Part shown: one piece after another, positions 46,083 through 58,819 of the stretch
Numbering within the stretch: position 1 is the first letter of the stretch
Layout of the letters: the number at the start of each line of letters is the position of its first letter
Assembly: GCF_033568475.1 (NCBI RefSeq)
Contig: NC_133122.1
Span: 78,887,442 to 78,951,441, forward strand
Length of the DNA: 64,000 nucleotides
Direction: 5' to 3'
Origin: Henckelia pumila
Taxonomy: Eukaryota > Streptophyta > Magnoliopsida > Lamiales > Gesneriaceae
Program-made: the position numbers and the translations under genes
Notes under the pieces: generated by a model
The model's database searches: none
Told to the model about the DNA's origin: nothing
The model's input: only the letters and a program-made list of their open reading frames with translations

Positions 46083-49000
46083 CTATTTTCGTTTCGGCTT
46101 CAGTTGCTTCACAACGTCGGAGCCATCATCCGAATAGGGATGAGGGAATCTAATCCACGACAAGACTGTAATAAAAGATGAAAGGGACAAAAACTGCAAG
46201 AAATTTCGATATAAATAGAAGGGATCGAGAAAATATTAGCTTACAAGAATGGTGTGTATTTCCTGATTGCTGCTAACTAAGGCCGAATTGATTCCGGTAC
46301 GTGGAAGATTAGCCTAGATACCGAACAACACATTAAATTATTCGATACTTCCATAAGACCTATAGTCTGCTGACCTTACCACTAAAAAACCAATATTGAA
46401 CCACCATATCATCCGAAGCTAATTGTCAGCCAACAAAGAAAAACCAAACATTGAAGTAACTTTGTCAAAATCATGACTTTGGCAATTCTTAAAAATTATG
46501 AGTGCATCTTATGATATTATTTGTTACTATCTTTATACGTTAAGGTAAAAATCCCTACCTGTACAAGTGTAAATATTGCAATCAAACTACAACTAAGAGA
46601 AGTAATGATTGAAGATGCGCTGCCAACTATCGCGGCTATTGATTCTCAGGTAGGTGAGTGAAGGAGAGAAGAGAATTTATAAATCAGTAATTATAACCTC
46701 AGATATGCCTAACTAGGCACAAATCGAGAGTTGTATTAGATCATTAAGTGTAATACCTCATCATCACCATAAGTTATGTCTACTCCAAAATGTCAGCAGA
46801 TCGCATCAAAACTGAACTTACTACAGGAATTAGCATTAAAATTGTTATTGGGACAAGAGTAACAACGTCGGTGTGCTGCTCTCTGCATTTTTCTACCTCT
46901 CCCGCTTTGTAACTTTTATGGCCGCATAAATTCGTTTGGCCAGAGAGCCTCATGGGCATCCAATATATCAATAAAAAGCAGCTGAGTACACCATACAAAT
47001 ATACCTATACCGAGTAATCCAGAATAGAGTATATTAGCAAGGGACAAGAAAAAACACAAAAAAAAGATAAAATAGACAGATATGTATAAAGGATAAATAG
47101 ACTCACAACACTCCTAGCAATTAAATATGCGGTTTGATCTATTTCTGAAAAAACACTGTTGCAATGGACGTTTGAGTAGTATGCCCCGAAATCATCTGCG
47201 GTTCCACCTGGTTTGATACTGGGGTCCTGTTTTTTCTTATAGGCTATTTATAATGGTTTCAAAGAACTTAAGCACGCATGAAGGACAGGGAGAAGAAGCC
47301 TAAGTACATCAAACAATTATAATCCATTTACATTTCAATGAATCACGTTGACTTACTATAGAAGGAAAAATGAGTTTGAATCTTTTAAATTTAATAAACT
47401 TAATACAATTGGTCAATGCAAGACAGTCAATGTGAGGACCGTAATAGATAGTTCATAGATTTGATCAACCATGCTCCCCAATATATTTATCAAATGAAAT
47501 GTTGGTTTTTTATTCCCATTCTTATCTTGCTGTAAGAATTTAGAAACCTCGTGTTACTCATTAATAATACGTTGTAGAAGAAGGCGAATTAGAATAATTA
47601 CTAGAAATCACTCTTCCTAAAAAAAAAAAAAACTCAGTACTTAAGAGATGTGTTTTGGTTCAAGAACAAAGAAACTAGGTAAGAGTAAAAAAGTTACAGC
47701 AGTTCTCAGACATTTATCCATCAGCCATATGACGCATACTCTTCCGTTTTGGAGTAGACCTGTTCCGTTGTCCTCCTCTCTCTGTGTATCAATTCTGCCG
47801 AAATCTGGCATAGCATCACATAACCAAAGATGGATTTTTATGCGCCATTTAATAAGAAAAGAAGAGTGGCTGAATCAGGTTCTTTCCACCTATTTTCTGA
47901 GGTCCGCTGACTTGAGAAAGTTGACAGACAAGTAAATTGATATCTATAAGTATTACTCATTGTCTCATTTTAACAGTGAGTATATATCTCATTATTTCTT
48001 CTTATGCAACTCAAAAATTTTTGAAGTATTTAATAACACAGAGAGCCTCGTTTCAAGTGCTATACCAAAATGGCAGTCATGTGACAATAATGCCAATTGG
48101 TGGACTCCCCAACATTATATGACGAACAGAAATGTTTAATATATGAACAGCAAAAAATGTTTCCCTTTTATATCCACCAAGGCAAAACTTACCTTGATAC
48201 GTCCAAAAGCATCCCAGTTATTCCTCCAGACATGATGACAGCAGTCCACTGACTAAGGACAGTAATAAAAATAGCACAGACCTCTGATGCTTACTTAAAA
48301 TACCCGTTAAATGGTAATGACTGAGTTTTGAAAACACACCTCTGGAGCAAGAATTTCTAACAAATCAGAATTGCTAAAGTTTGCTCGTAGTTGTAAGCTG
48401 CGTGTAGTGGGGGGGGGGGGGGGGGGGCCCCAAAAAAAAATCCCCCGAAGACTACATCATAGCATACGGTAGAAACAGAGTTACCATAAGATATATCTCC
48501 TTCTCTGCCTGAATCGGATTTTTGGATCTTCTCTCTCTTTCTTGTATAGCTGGCAGAGATTAAATAATTGCAGCATAAAAGTCGAGTCCATCCAATTCTA
48601 TCAAACCAATTACCTGTTTAAACATACAACTATTATGCTTTTGATGTCTTCAATGCCAATTAAATGTAACAAACAAACTGACCTCCCATTATTGCTGATA
48701 CACTGTAAAGGTGTCGAAAACTCTGGGATATATGTAGAGGAGTACCACATCTCCAAGTGAGCTGCAAAGGTCTTTTCATCGCCTCTGTCAAGGACCTTCA
48801 CATTGTGTCTTGACAAAAATAATCTTGTTATTCTCTGCCTAGAATAAGCAAAAAGAACCAAGAATGGGCAAACTATGTTTATTCTTGAACAATTCTGCTG
48901 GTCACCCAGAAAGAACCGTAAATAGATGGCATTTTGGATTAGAACGAATGGAAGAAGAAGAAAAAAAATGCAAAAATAATTACGAGAAGTTACTCTCAAG

Positions 49001-50650
49001 ATTAGAGAGGTTTTTGTACTTTTCAGAATTCTGCACATAATAAATGAAGAATTCCTAAACAACGTAGCTTTCCTATATATCTGATTGAGTTTTTGTGGGA
49101 CAAAGCTAAAGTTTTTTGAAAATACAAAACACAAGTTCAGACAGTAGTTTATTAATCTGCCATGAAAAGTTTGTGTAGCTGGACACTCAACTGTCAATAT
49201 AATGTTTTGCAGTGTGCTAAGAGAATATGATGAAATTTGGTGGAAAGAGTGAGCAAACCTTATGGGAAAGAATATGCTTGCCTTTTTAGTAACAGACACT
49301 CTCATTCTACGGAACGAAACGCCATAAAAAGTTATCTCTGAACCAATACAATCCAAAATTAATAGATCCTTCAACATTCTTACATGGAGAGAATTTTACC
49401 TCCGAAATGAGACAAGACGTCCTCTTCAAAATTTCAGCCTAGATAGATTAGGTACAAATTTTATCAACAGAAACAAGATCATAGGTATTGGTAATGAGCG
49501 CTGATCAATGCATTTTCAATTGATTTTTGAAAACAAGGAACAAGAAATTCTGCAACTTTCAATTTTCCCACAGCTGCACAACAAGTGATTGCCAACAATA
49601 GTTTCCTGCAAACAATCCACGTGAATTCCTTTGTTATTTCTAAGAGTTCCCGCACGACTTTTCTTTGATATATATATATATACATATATTTTAAAAACTC
49701 TTGTTTCATCGTTTAGTTTACAAACCTTCCAGCATAATCCATGGACCATTTCTTGAACATGGGCATAAACAATCCAGCAATCCGTGGAACTTCCACCGTT
49801 CTAAACCACTGCACCAAAGTGGGATTCCTCACGCATAATTGATTCTCTATGCGTTCTCCAAGAAAGTTTACCTTTGAAGACAGACTGGAACGCGACAAAA
49901 GAAGAAAATGTCATGACACGATCACCAATCAATCATTCAATATTTAGCTGTTTTCTGATCAACATATATAACCTAATGTGGTGGTATGCAGAAGTAATGA
50001 AGTATCATTGTTCCATTATATAATTATCAAATCTTATGCATCCAATAAATACAAGTTTCCAGGCACGTGCACGTACATTTGATGAACACAAGAAAGGTTG
50101 TTACTGCGTTTGTGGGAGAGAAGCACCTCCACTTCAAGTGCTGCTTTCAGAAATGCATACACTGGAACCTGCACAAATTTGTAACATTCATCAGTTTATT
50201 AAAAGTATTAAAGAAATGGTTGAAAACTGTTTCTCCTGTTTGTACATTGAGTACATTTTTTTTCACTTCATCACTCTCTGTGTCAGTTGACACAAAGACC
50301 AGCACAATTTATACCTGATATGCGATGTGTTTTATGCCAGGCATGCACATCTACCCCGTTCCATGCCATTGCAACTGGTGGACCGGTTCTAACCATTTCA
50401 AGGTTGTTGTATCGAAAGAGATAAACTTCTAGCAGATTCATGCAACACCCACACAATACAATCAACCCGATTGAATTCCATTTCACAGTACTGGTTATCC
50501 TCCAACACGCTTGGACCATAGTAGGGGAGAGGATGCCATTGATGATAGAGCCCTAGTAGGAATCCTTTTCGATGACAATATTGCAGATGCATTTGCGAGG
50601 ATACATTCTTTTGGATGGAACTTCTTCACAAAGGCTGACTTCCCACCTAT
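46083..50650 (-). pseudogene. LETM1-like family gene, many frameshifts
   Basis: Exon blocks in order on the - strand match a plant-specific LETM1-like protein. They are VDCIVWVLHESARSLSLSIQ and RTGPPVAMAWNGVDVHAWHK (50450-50335), VPVYAFLKAALEVEVLLSHK (about 50155-50060), and ENQLCVRNPTLVQWFRTVEV with PRIAGLFMPMFKKWSMDYAG (49871-49731). Then come AITCCAAVGKL (near 49590), ITRLFLSRHNVKVLD (near 48830) and CTQLLFIDILDA with DVVTLVPITILMLIPV (47004-46822). The last exon, PHPYSDDGSDVVKQLK to the stop, is 46193-46083. The LVPITILMLIPV membrane segment is the part shared with LETM1-type proteins (mitochondrial or plastid membrane). At least five one-base shifts are needed, for example an added C near 50420 and an added A near 50345. 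Splice sites are mostly intact, so error or very recent decay are both possible. The 5' exons are uncertain. Confidence 0.68.
48409..48427. other. 19-base poly-G run
   Basis: Nineteen G followed by CCCC and nine A, inside otherwise ordinary intron-like DNA. Such a pure G tract is unusual in this AT-rich context and may be an assembly or read artefact. Confidence 0.9.
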
Positions 50651-50770
50651 AGAAAATTCTAGAAGTATTTTAAGACTTTTATTAAATATCCAAACTACAG
50701 ATATGTTGATTTATTTTTTTAGAATGTCAGTATCCGACAAGGAAAAACTTATAGAATGGAAATAAATCAC

Positions 50771-51217
50771 CTGTGTAATCAGAAACTGCATCAACCTCCG
50801 ATAACCTGCATCTCTAGCCAAACCATGATCTCAATGAACTGGAGTTTCCATAACGAACCAAGGCAATAAATCCACCTTTTTGCAATCAACCATTATGTTA
50901 ATCGCTCCCACACGTCTTCCATTCATACGGTCCAAGTTGCCACTCATGACAAGTTCAATAATTTTTAAAGCTCTAGGGTAATTCCTCATCCAAACCGTTT
51001 CTTGATGGCTCTGTTTCAAAATTTGCAAGGTCACAACAATTGAACCTTCATTCGTTGCGATCGAGCCGGCTCGCAGACCATAGTCATGGCCATCGGATCG
51101 GATTACAGGAGTGAAAAGAACGATTATTTTGCCCAAAACATTCCTTTCTTGAACATTGCTTCCAGTATAGCAAATGTAAAATACAAAAATATTAGCAGAA
51201 CACACCCGCATTCTCAA
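50771..51217 (-). other. unassigned exon-like open block
   Basis: The - strand is open for about 128 codons with low-complexity-free, gene-like composition. It has DGHDYGLRAGSIATNEGSIV, then VWMRNYPRALKIIELVM, RMNGRRVGAINIM and DLLPWFVMETPVH, then a stop. After the stop the frame reads RDAGYRRLMQFLITQ up to a CAG/GTGATT donor at 50771. It lies just upstream of the recognised LETM1-like exons and on the same strand, so it may be one or two 5' exons of that gene. The family could not be recognised from the residues. Confidence 0.4.
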
Positions 51218-51749
51218 GCAATTGGTCCCAGTAGTTGAAGGGCAAGCCGTAGATCTTACCTCCCCTGCAAAGACTATGAATGTAAGTCAACCATAGGTGC
51301 TAGCATCTGGTTTTCAGATTACAGCGATGCATAATCTCTAAAGATAGTTCATATAAGAGTAAAATCATTGGCCATTCCCGTACTGAAGCCACAGCCATTA
51401 GAATATTGTATGAGTTACCATGTGTTGGGTGAAATCCCAATGCCTTTGATATAGTTGAATATTATTTCTGCCATTCCAAGTAAACCGCTTCATTGCAATA
51501 GGCCCCAATGAGGAAGAGTATTTAAAGTGACCGTTATTTGGTCGAGGACCATCATTTAGACCATAGACTCATAAAAGCTTCAGAGCCTTCAGAGATTTTC
51601 CCCATGGTACATGAAAAAAAAAAAATACTGTAGATCAGAGCATGTTGAACTTACTACATCTAAGTTTGTATTCCTTCAAATTCCATCCTGTACAAAAACC
51701 GCCTGAAATCATGGAGGAATATCCCTGTTTACATTGCTACAGACAAGAT

Positions 51750-52330
51750 TTGTATTGAAGGAAATCAAATCCGGTCCTATGGTAAGCCAGTTGGCAACTG
51801 TCCATTAATTCTAGAGCTTCATCGACGTTATTTTCCTTGCACAAACCTTTCAGAATTGTATTGTACGACACACTGGTTGGTTAAAATCCCTTCTCCATCA
51901 TGACTTTCCATCAGTGACAATGTTTCCCACGAATTAAACCATTCGCAGCATGTCCGAATGCAGATAATATTGTAAACCACATCATCTGATAGAACAGCTC
52001 CTCAAATACAGTTAATCAACTAACAGCTGATTGGCAATCTCAATTTTGCCACTTTTTCAGCAAGCCGCTCCAGCCAAAGCAGAATAAGTAAACAAATCTG
52101 GAAAGAAACCCTTTTGATCAATAACGCGAATAAGTTCACCAACTTTCAACCACCGCTACCATGATGGCAAAAGCTCAACTGAGAACTATATTGTATGTAA
52201 CCAAATCAGTAACACATCCTGCCTTTTCCATTTTATCCACATAATCTTAATGCCTCGTCAACTTTCCCATCATCACAAAGTCGACTTGATAAACCTATAT
52301 GTTGTAAGTTATTTGATGAGGCCTTAACCA
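51750..52330 (-). pseudogene. pentatricopeptide-repeat (PPR) gene fragment
   Basis: Two repeats are readable with stops and shifts between them: GLSSRLCDDGKVDEALRL, then DKMEKAGCVTDLVTYNIVLS (52310-52160), and VSYNTILKGLCKENNVDEAL (about 51875-51810). The pattern TYN..L..LC..G..DEAL is diagnostic of P-class PPR motifs of 35 residues. Intact PPR proteins bind organellar RNA. This one is too degraded to assign, and sits on the same strand as the LETM1-like gene. Confidence 0.75.
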
Positions 52331-54019
52331 GTCATCGATTTTCCATCTTTATTTAAACATCTAAAGGCTTCAAGTCCACAGCCTACTTCTTTACTAAAGC
52401 CTAAAACTAAAGGACATGTATACTGAAGCGAACAAGTATGTGCAATGCCCTTCTGTTTTTAACCACCCCCTCCAAAAAAAGCCAACGCCAGGTTAGCTTC
52501 TGCTCAGACTTGCACAAAGCCGATAGTAAGATGATCAAAAGAGACGGCCATACGGAAAGCATTCCTTCTCACAAAGTTTGCCAAGAAGAAAAGAATATGC
52601 TTTCTGAAACATTCCACTTTACAAAGACCCCAAATCAAGCCCCCCCCTGCCACTTTACAATCAGTAATAAGTAGGACTGTAATTGACACTCAAACATTGA
52701 GATCTCAAACACTCTACCGCAGAATTCTAAAACATTTCCAACTTTCAAGCAGCCTCCTCAACAATTTGGATAAAACCGTGAAAGAAGGCAAAAACCCCCC
52801 CCCAAACAATTTTATCATATCTTCGAATCAATAGTAAAATCGACACCTTATTTAAACTCACCAAGAAAAATAAGCCCGTTCTAAAGGTAGTATTGTACGT
52901 CAAGCAAATTTGGGGTCGGACCGAATCTTTTCATTCCAATATAAACCTCAAAAAATCGAATAAAAACTCATTCAAGCACGACACACCCGGATTGAAATAA
53001 TGATAAAAAAGTCCAATTGTAGTCAGAAACAACCGGTTTTCCCTTGCTTTGTTGAAATATCAAAGTGTTGGAGGGCGGAATTATACTATTTTAACTACCT
53101 GTAGTTGCATGCTTTCTGCATTCTCTAGTTGTAGTTCAATGTAATTCTAGCACCCGACATTAGCATCTGATGACGAGTAAGGCATCTTTGTGTCAGCGTA
53201 CACAACACAAAGTGGGACACACTCATTGAAAGAATGAGTAAATAAACAAATAATCTTTTTCCAACGAAGATTTTCGGTGAAAAATACAGAAGGATAGAAT
53301 GCATATCTTGAACACACCCCAAGAATTTTTTCAGCGGCCCAGATAAAGCTGACTTGTAGAACCCGTTTAAATCTGTCATAACATTAAAACAAAAAGTTTA
53401 CACCAATGGTAAACCTATAAAGACAAATTACTATTATGATGCGTTCCACCAGCGGTTAAATAAATAGGAGAAGATTAACCATCTACACGCAATTTATGAA
53501 ATAATTACATGGGATAAACATCCTAGGAGTTGCTGCTTATCGCTGTTTTTTGTCCGTCATTTGGACTGGGAGGAAAGATAAACCCTAGAGATGAACCAAC
53601 AAAACTACTGACAATTGATACGAACAGTCTAAAGAATAAAATATTTAGCAATAATTATTCGCAACTTTTGCTTGAATGCAAGAACATGGAAAATTAGTTG
53701 TCCATTTCACAAAAAAAAAAATCTCAATGACAAAAGCTAGATTCTATGAAACTACAAAAAAAAAAATAATCCCAGAAAAAAAAAAACATCAGCAAGAATT
53801 TTAAAATTGGTAATGGACAATCCTCAAGCAAGCTTATTAAAACAAACCAAGCGTTTCTTCAGAATTAAAAATGATTAACCAAGTAAATGAATTATCTTTA
53901 GTAAGACAATCGAGCGGATTCCCTAAGAGAAGTAAGAGTTACACTGAAATTGAAAATTTTTCACAAATCTTCCCCAAAAACAGAAGCATCACCAGCGCGA
54001 AGTCAGATGCAGATAATAC
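52331..54019. other. no recognised gene
   Basis: AT-rich DNA with several A runs. An open frame at 53379-53125 (-) has no recognisable domain and is not supported as a gene. It may include introns or 5' sequence of the LETM1-like gene. Confidence 0.35.
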
Positions 54020-54071
54020 CTTTTGTGAAGAAAGCTATGGCGGCGGAGCGGTTGGCACGTACCTCGGCCAT
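54020..54071 (-). other. possible first coding exon
   Basis: On the - strand an ATG opens MAEVRANRSAAIAFFTK and is followed at once by a GTATTATC donor. Base composition is GC-richer than its surroundings. It could be the first exon of the gene whose later exons lie below 51.2 kb. The family is not recognised and there is no second line of evidence. Confidence 0.3.
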
Positions 54072-54199
54072 TGGTCGATTTGTGAAGATTTGGTGATATG
54101 GAGAGTGATGCGACTTGTTCAGGAGCGTGAAAGGAAGCCTAGGACTAAAATAAATAAAATTATAATTTTATTAATAATAGGAAACCTAGGCAACTAACC

Positions 54200-54779
54200 T
54201 TAATTATAACCTAATTTATAGTCCATTTTCTGATTAACATAAAAATTCGAAACCGGGAATTGGTAAGCCGAAAAATGTACAGGAATTTATATGTAAAATC
54301 AAACCCAAAAATCAGGCAATATCCGATTCCTGAATTAATTGTTCGATCGTTTTGTTCGGTTATATCTGAAAATAATGTGCCGCCTTAACTTTGATGGAAT
54401 TTCTTGATACTCATGACTCAATTAAGTTTAGTTTGGACATGCAACTTATCAAACCTTTGTGTAAAGGAGTTTTTTTAAAAAAAATTTATAAAATAATTTT
54501 AAAATTTTTTTCAGAACAAATGTTTTTTGCACAACTATTTTATAAAAAATATTTTAGCATTTCAAAATTAATGTTGTTCATCTTTTTCTTTCATAGTTTT
54601 ATTTTAAATAAAAACGTCTAAAAATATCTCTCAATTGTTCATTAAAAACTATACTTAAGAACACTTTTTAAACAATATTTTTCAATAATATTTTACAAAA
54701 ATTTTATCCAAACTATTGGAAATTTATTTAAATTAAAAATTTTGAATGAAAATTATGGATCATGAATGTGAGGGTGTCC
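54200..54779. other. AT-rich intergenic DNA
   Basis: Long A/T runs, no gene recognised. An open frame at 54391-54621 is a by-product of the composition. Confidence 0.4.
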
Positions 54780-55365
54780 TTTGGCTTTTCACATTCTTGA
54801 ATTAATTTGAAACTTTTGGCTCTCCACATTCTTGAGTTAATTGAAAGATTAATTGAGTTTAATTAATCTTATGACTCTTGTGTGTTTTTTTGAAGCTTAT
54901 AATTAGTGTGTTTATTTTCTCAATCCAAACACACAATATTTAAGATCTCACTCAAGAATTCTCTTGCATTTTTCATATTCTTAGCTTTTCATTTGTCCTC
55001 CGTTAAGTGTTGGTGATAAAGTGTAGGTACGATTCAAGTTCGTCGGAGTAGTGAATTTGTGCTTAGTTATCTACTGATTTTTTCGTTGTATCCTGTGAAA
55101 CAGACGTCTGTACGTGTTGATCTTCAAGCATCATGTGGAGGCGACGAATCTGTTTTAAGAAAAATGTACTTGTTACAGGCCTCAGTTTGCTTTACAGTTT
55201 TCTTATTATTTCTCATTTGCTTTACTGTTACCTTACTGCATAATCAGTTGTTTATACTGTTGTGTTGTACTACGGTCATTACTTGTTATTAGTATATTGT
55301 TTCTGTATAATTCACGTTAAACATTTTTGGCTAACAAACTTAAAACAGATTTTGTACACTACGTG
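54780..55365 (+). repeat. 5' LTR/leader remnant of Tork-like copia element G
   Basis: The part around 55075-55130 (TTTTTCGTTGTATCCTGTGA, then ACAGACGTCTGT) is characteristic of the LTR end/leader of Tork-like copia elements, and it leads directly into their gag. The 5' edge is not defined. ACAGACGTCTGT is a perfect palindrome. Confidence 0.55.
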
Positions 55366-56730
55366 ATGGGTTCAGAAATGGCTTCTGCTTCAAGTGAGAC
55401 TACTCATGTTGCCTCACTTGTCACAGTTCCAAATCATGTTGTTCCTCATGTTGCCCCACGTGGTGTTGTCGTTCCTGATCCAAACAGTCACTGAGAAAAG
55501 CCAGAGAATTTCACTGGTGCGGACTTCAAGAGGTGGTAGCATAAAATTTTCTTCTACTTGACAATGCTGAACCTGGACAGATTCCTCTCGGAGGATGCTC
55601 CTATGCTCAAGGAGGGTAAGGGAGATGTTAAATCCGTCAGTTCTTTAGAGGTATGGAATCATTCTGATTTCCTATGCCGAAATTACGTACTGAACAGATT
55701 GGCAATAATACACTCTAAAATATGTACTGGCTAAAGAAAGACTGCCAAAGAGCTCTGATAATCCCATGACAGAAAGTACAAAACCGAGGATGCGGGGGCC
55801 AAGAATTTTCTTGTAGGCCCGCTTTTTGGATTTTAAGATGGTGTATTCCAAAGCCGGTTATTAACCAAGTTCAAGAGATCAAGTGATTCTTCACGATATA
55901 CCACGTTGAGGGATGACGTTGAGTGAAATCCATCCAAGTGGCTGTCATTGTTGAGAAGCTGACCACCGAGCATGGAAGGATTTCAAGAACTACTGTAAAA
56001 TACAAGCGCAAGGAGATGAATGTTGAAGAACTCATTGGTTCGACTTCGTATTGAGAGAAGACAACAAGAGTATCTTGAAAGATGACTGTTTTCTCCAGTT
56101 GCTGCTAAAGCAAATGTTTAGTGGAACATGGAAAAAGCTCAAAGACAAAAAGATTTGCTGTGGAGGCTTCCAATTTGGGCCCAAAGAAAGATATGTTTCA
56201 AGAAGAATGTTTCTTGAAAAGTGATTGTATGTTCAATCTTGATGTGCCTAAAAGCCAACATGCGCCGAGAAACATCTTAGTTGTTTCGAAAAGGTTGCCC
56301 AGAGTTGGGACCCAATAAAAGATATTTTCATTCTAGAAAATTGGCTACAACTATTGGGGTCTTAGATCACAAAGCCTTCATAATGCAAAGGTGTGAATAA
56401 TTGGTTGAAATCTTTTGATGCGGCTTGAAGAAAACAACAAAATAATGGCATGAAAAATTTGACAAAGTCATGCTAAAAAATGGATTTAAAGTCAATGAGT
56501 GTGACAAATGTGTATACGTAAAGAAGACTAAAAGTGGCTATGTCATTTTATGTCATTATGTAGATGACATGCTCATTATCGAAAGCAATGATAAGATTTA
56601 AATCCACTAAGAAGTTGTTGAACTCAAAATTCGACATGAATGATTTGGCATTAGCCGATATCATCCTTGGAATTAAAATTCATAGAACATCTGAAGGGAT
56701 GGTTCTAAGTTAGTCACATTATGTGGACAA
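55366..56730 (+). pseudogene. Tork-like copia element G: gag joined to RT by deletion
   Basis: Gag starts MGSEMASASSE at 55366. After stops it shows EKPENFTGADFKRW, FYLTMLNLDRFLSEDAP and VWNHSDFLCRNYVLNRL, typical of Tork-type gag, and a further part to about 56300. From 56446 an RT piece reads WHEKFDKVMLKNGFKVNE, then GYVILCHYVDDMLII with the catalytic YVDD, and, after a shift, KFDMNDLALADIILGIKIH. Protease, integrase and most of RT are missing. A dead, internally deleted element of a different family from A, B and F. Confidence 0.85.
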
Positions 56731-56739
56731 TGTTAGAAC

Positions 56740-56881
56740 CTGATGAGGAAGGAGAGGAAAATTGGGTTCTATTGGCAACTTTAGCAATTTAAAATGATTT
56801 TGTAAAAACGTAAGCAGAAGACTTAGGGCAGTCTGAAAGGGCTCATACTTACTACTACTAATTTTTTTTTAAAAATAAATA

Positions 56882-56916
<35 letters not shown>

Positions 56917-57501
56917 GTGTACAAATAAATGAATTAATACATAAATATATTTAAACTTAAAATAAATTTCCATAAAATATTCTACATAAAATTACTATTT
57001 TTGCATGCAAAAAAAATATCACTAAATTAAATTTTTAAATATAAAATTCATGCATAAAAATACTATAACTTAAACTCCTCATAAAACTTCAACATAAAAT
57101 CCCTGAACTCATAAAATGATAAAACTTGTGCGAAAAATGTATTGTTTATATTTTGAACTCAGGTAATAATATAGAATAAAAGATGGTAATGCCCGTGAGC
57201 ATAGTCGAACAAGATCGAATTGCTTGATCTAATACAGAAAACGGCTCGAGATTTTCTTCATCCGAGTATGGTTATGTATCATTCTACGAGGTATAAATTG
57301 ATAATTTAAATCCAGTTTTATATAAATTTTTATTAGGTTTTTTGATTTTACTAAATAGTATAAAAATAATTGTCAAGAGTTAAGTTTTAATATCATATCT
57401 CAACCACGAATTACTCTCTTCAGACCATTTTAAAAATATTAAGTCTTTTTTATCTAGAGCATAAAACTGACATAATGACAATGCATAATGACCGCTTAAT
57501 T
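56740..57501. other. AT-rich DNA with a TA microsatellite
   Basis: It contains a (TA)n run at 56885-56912. The rest shows no gene or recognised repeat. Confidence 0.45.
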
Positions 57502-58819
57502 TGGTATTTACTAGCAAGTGCACTAGGTCAAGTTATAGTAAATGGACAGAAAGTCCAAGTATCGATCTCACAAGGACTGTTGTCAAATCTCAAGATTTGA
57601 TTATTTTATTTAATATAGACAAAATAATAAAGAGGATTTTGAATTGAATAAACTTAGACTTTAAAATAAGAACTGTCTAAGAAATAAAAATTAAAATAAA
57701 TAAAGATAAAATTAATTAAAACGAGACAACCAAGACACACGCAGATACCAAAAAAATTATGCAAACAAGTGGCAAATCTAGGATCCAGATTTAATCTTAA
57801 ATCACGACGAATTCTCCTAATTTATTTAACATCTAATTTCTAGAACAGTTAAACTTATTCAAATATTGACGGAACAATCTTTCATAATTCAAATCAAATT
57901 TGAATGCATTCGAAATTGTGAGAATTCAGTTTTCACCTAAAGCCGCATACTGAAACCGAATACTATTTCTAGTCTGTTTAACCATATGTCAATTGTTGGG
58001 GCGATCAAAATCAATTCATAATCTTTTGACTCAGAATCAATTAACATCCAAGTAAATAATTGATCAGGTTATTCACAAGAACAAAATATAAATCCAACAA
58101 TCAATAATTTGAAGAAAAATCTAAAAATCTCAATCAAAATCCACATGTACAACATAAAATTGTATAGCCCAATCTCTCGGTCTTGGTTGAAGAAAAATTA
58201 CTCAATAATTGAAAATAATATTCAACAAATGTTTAATAATCTAAAAAAGAAAGGAAAAAAAACTCAAATGGAGCGTTTTTCAATCTCCAAGCTTCCGCCC
58301 AAGCCGTCGTCCAAAAATTTGGCAAAAGTCATTTCAAAGTTGAGATCCCTTCTCTTTTATATTATCTGCCAAAAACACCTTATTTTCGCCCCAACTAGGT
58401 GTCCAATATTGCCGAAAATAAAAGAGTTCCGAAATTTCCAAATTCTGCGCGATATTAGTTTTCAAATTCTGCGACAGGCACGGACCCTGGATAAGGGTCC
58501 ATTCATAAGTACGTGCATTGAACTGGAACACCGATCTTTTTTACGAAGATGCACGGACCCTTATCAAGACCCATACACGGGGTCCGTGCATACCCCCAAG
58601 CCAACGTGCATTTTCTTGAAAAAATCATAACTCGAGTTCTAGCCGTCGATTGAGCTGAAATTTAGAGAAAAGCTTCAAAACATCTTGAAATTCAATTTGT
58701 ACGGTCAAGATTGGATTTAAATTTCTTCTAGAATAAAAAATAATTTTTGTACCATGGCTGCTCCGTAATTCATTCTTCAAAAATCCATTTTCTTACAAAA
58801 TTAACCCGGAGAGTGATAT
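57502..58819 (-). repeat. gypsy LTR H (Athila/Ogre-like), cut by copia F
   Basis: The - strand runs to an end reading CACTTGCTAGTAAATACCA, the style of Athila/Ogre LTR ends (compare ..GCGCTACCA of element E). Upstream are GAGATCGATACTTGG and GATTTTGATCGCCCCAACA-type segments common in such LTRs. No primer site follows the end, so this is a 3' LTR, a solo LTR or a remnant. The other side is interrupted by copia F at 58819. It carries palindromes built on GGGTCCGTGC. Confidence 0.55.

Noticed and set aside
48610..49377. 255-codon - strand frame as a single gene
   Set aside because: Only the part ITRLFLSRHNVKVLD to about 48680 resembles the LETM1-like family; the upstream part reads through intron-like AT-rich DNA.
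53125..53379. 84-codon - strand frame with hydrophobic residues
   Set aside because: No recognisable family, no splice context and no neighbouring supporting exon.
58109..58630. 173-codon + strand frame
   Set aside because: It lies within gypsy LTR H in antisense and contains lysine- and asparagine-rich translation of AT-rich DNA.
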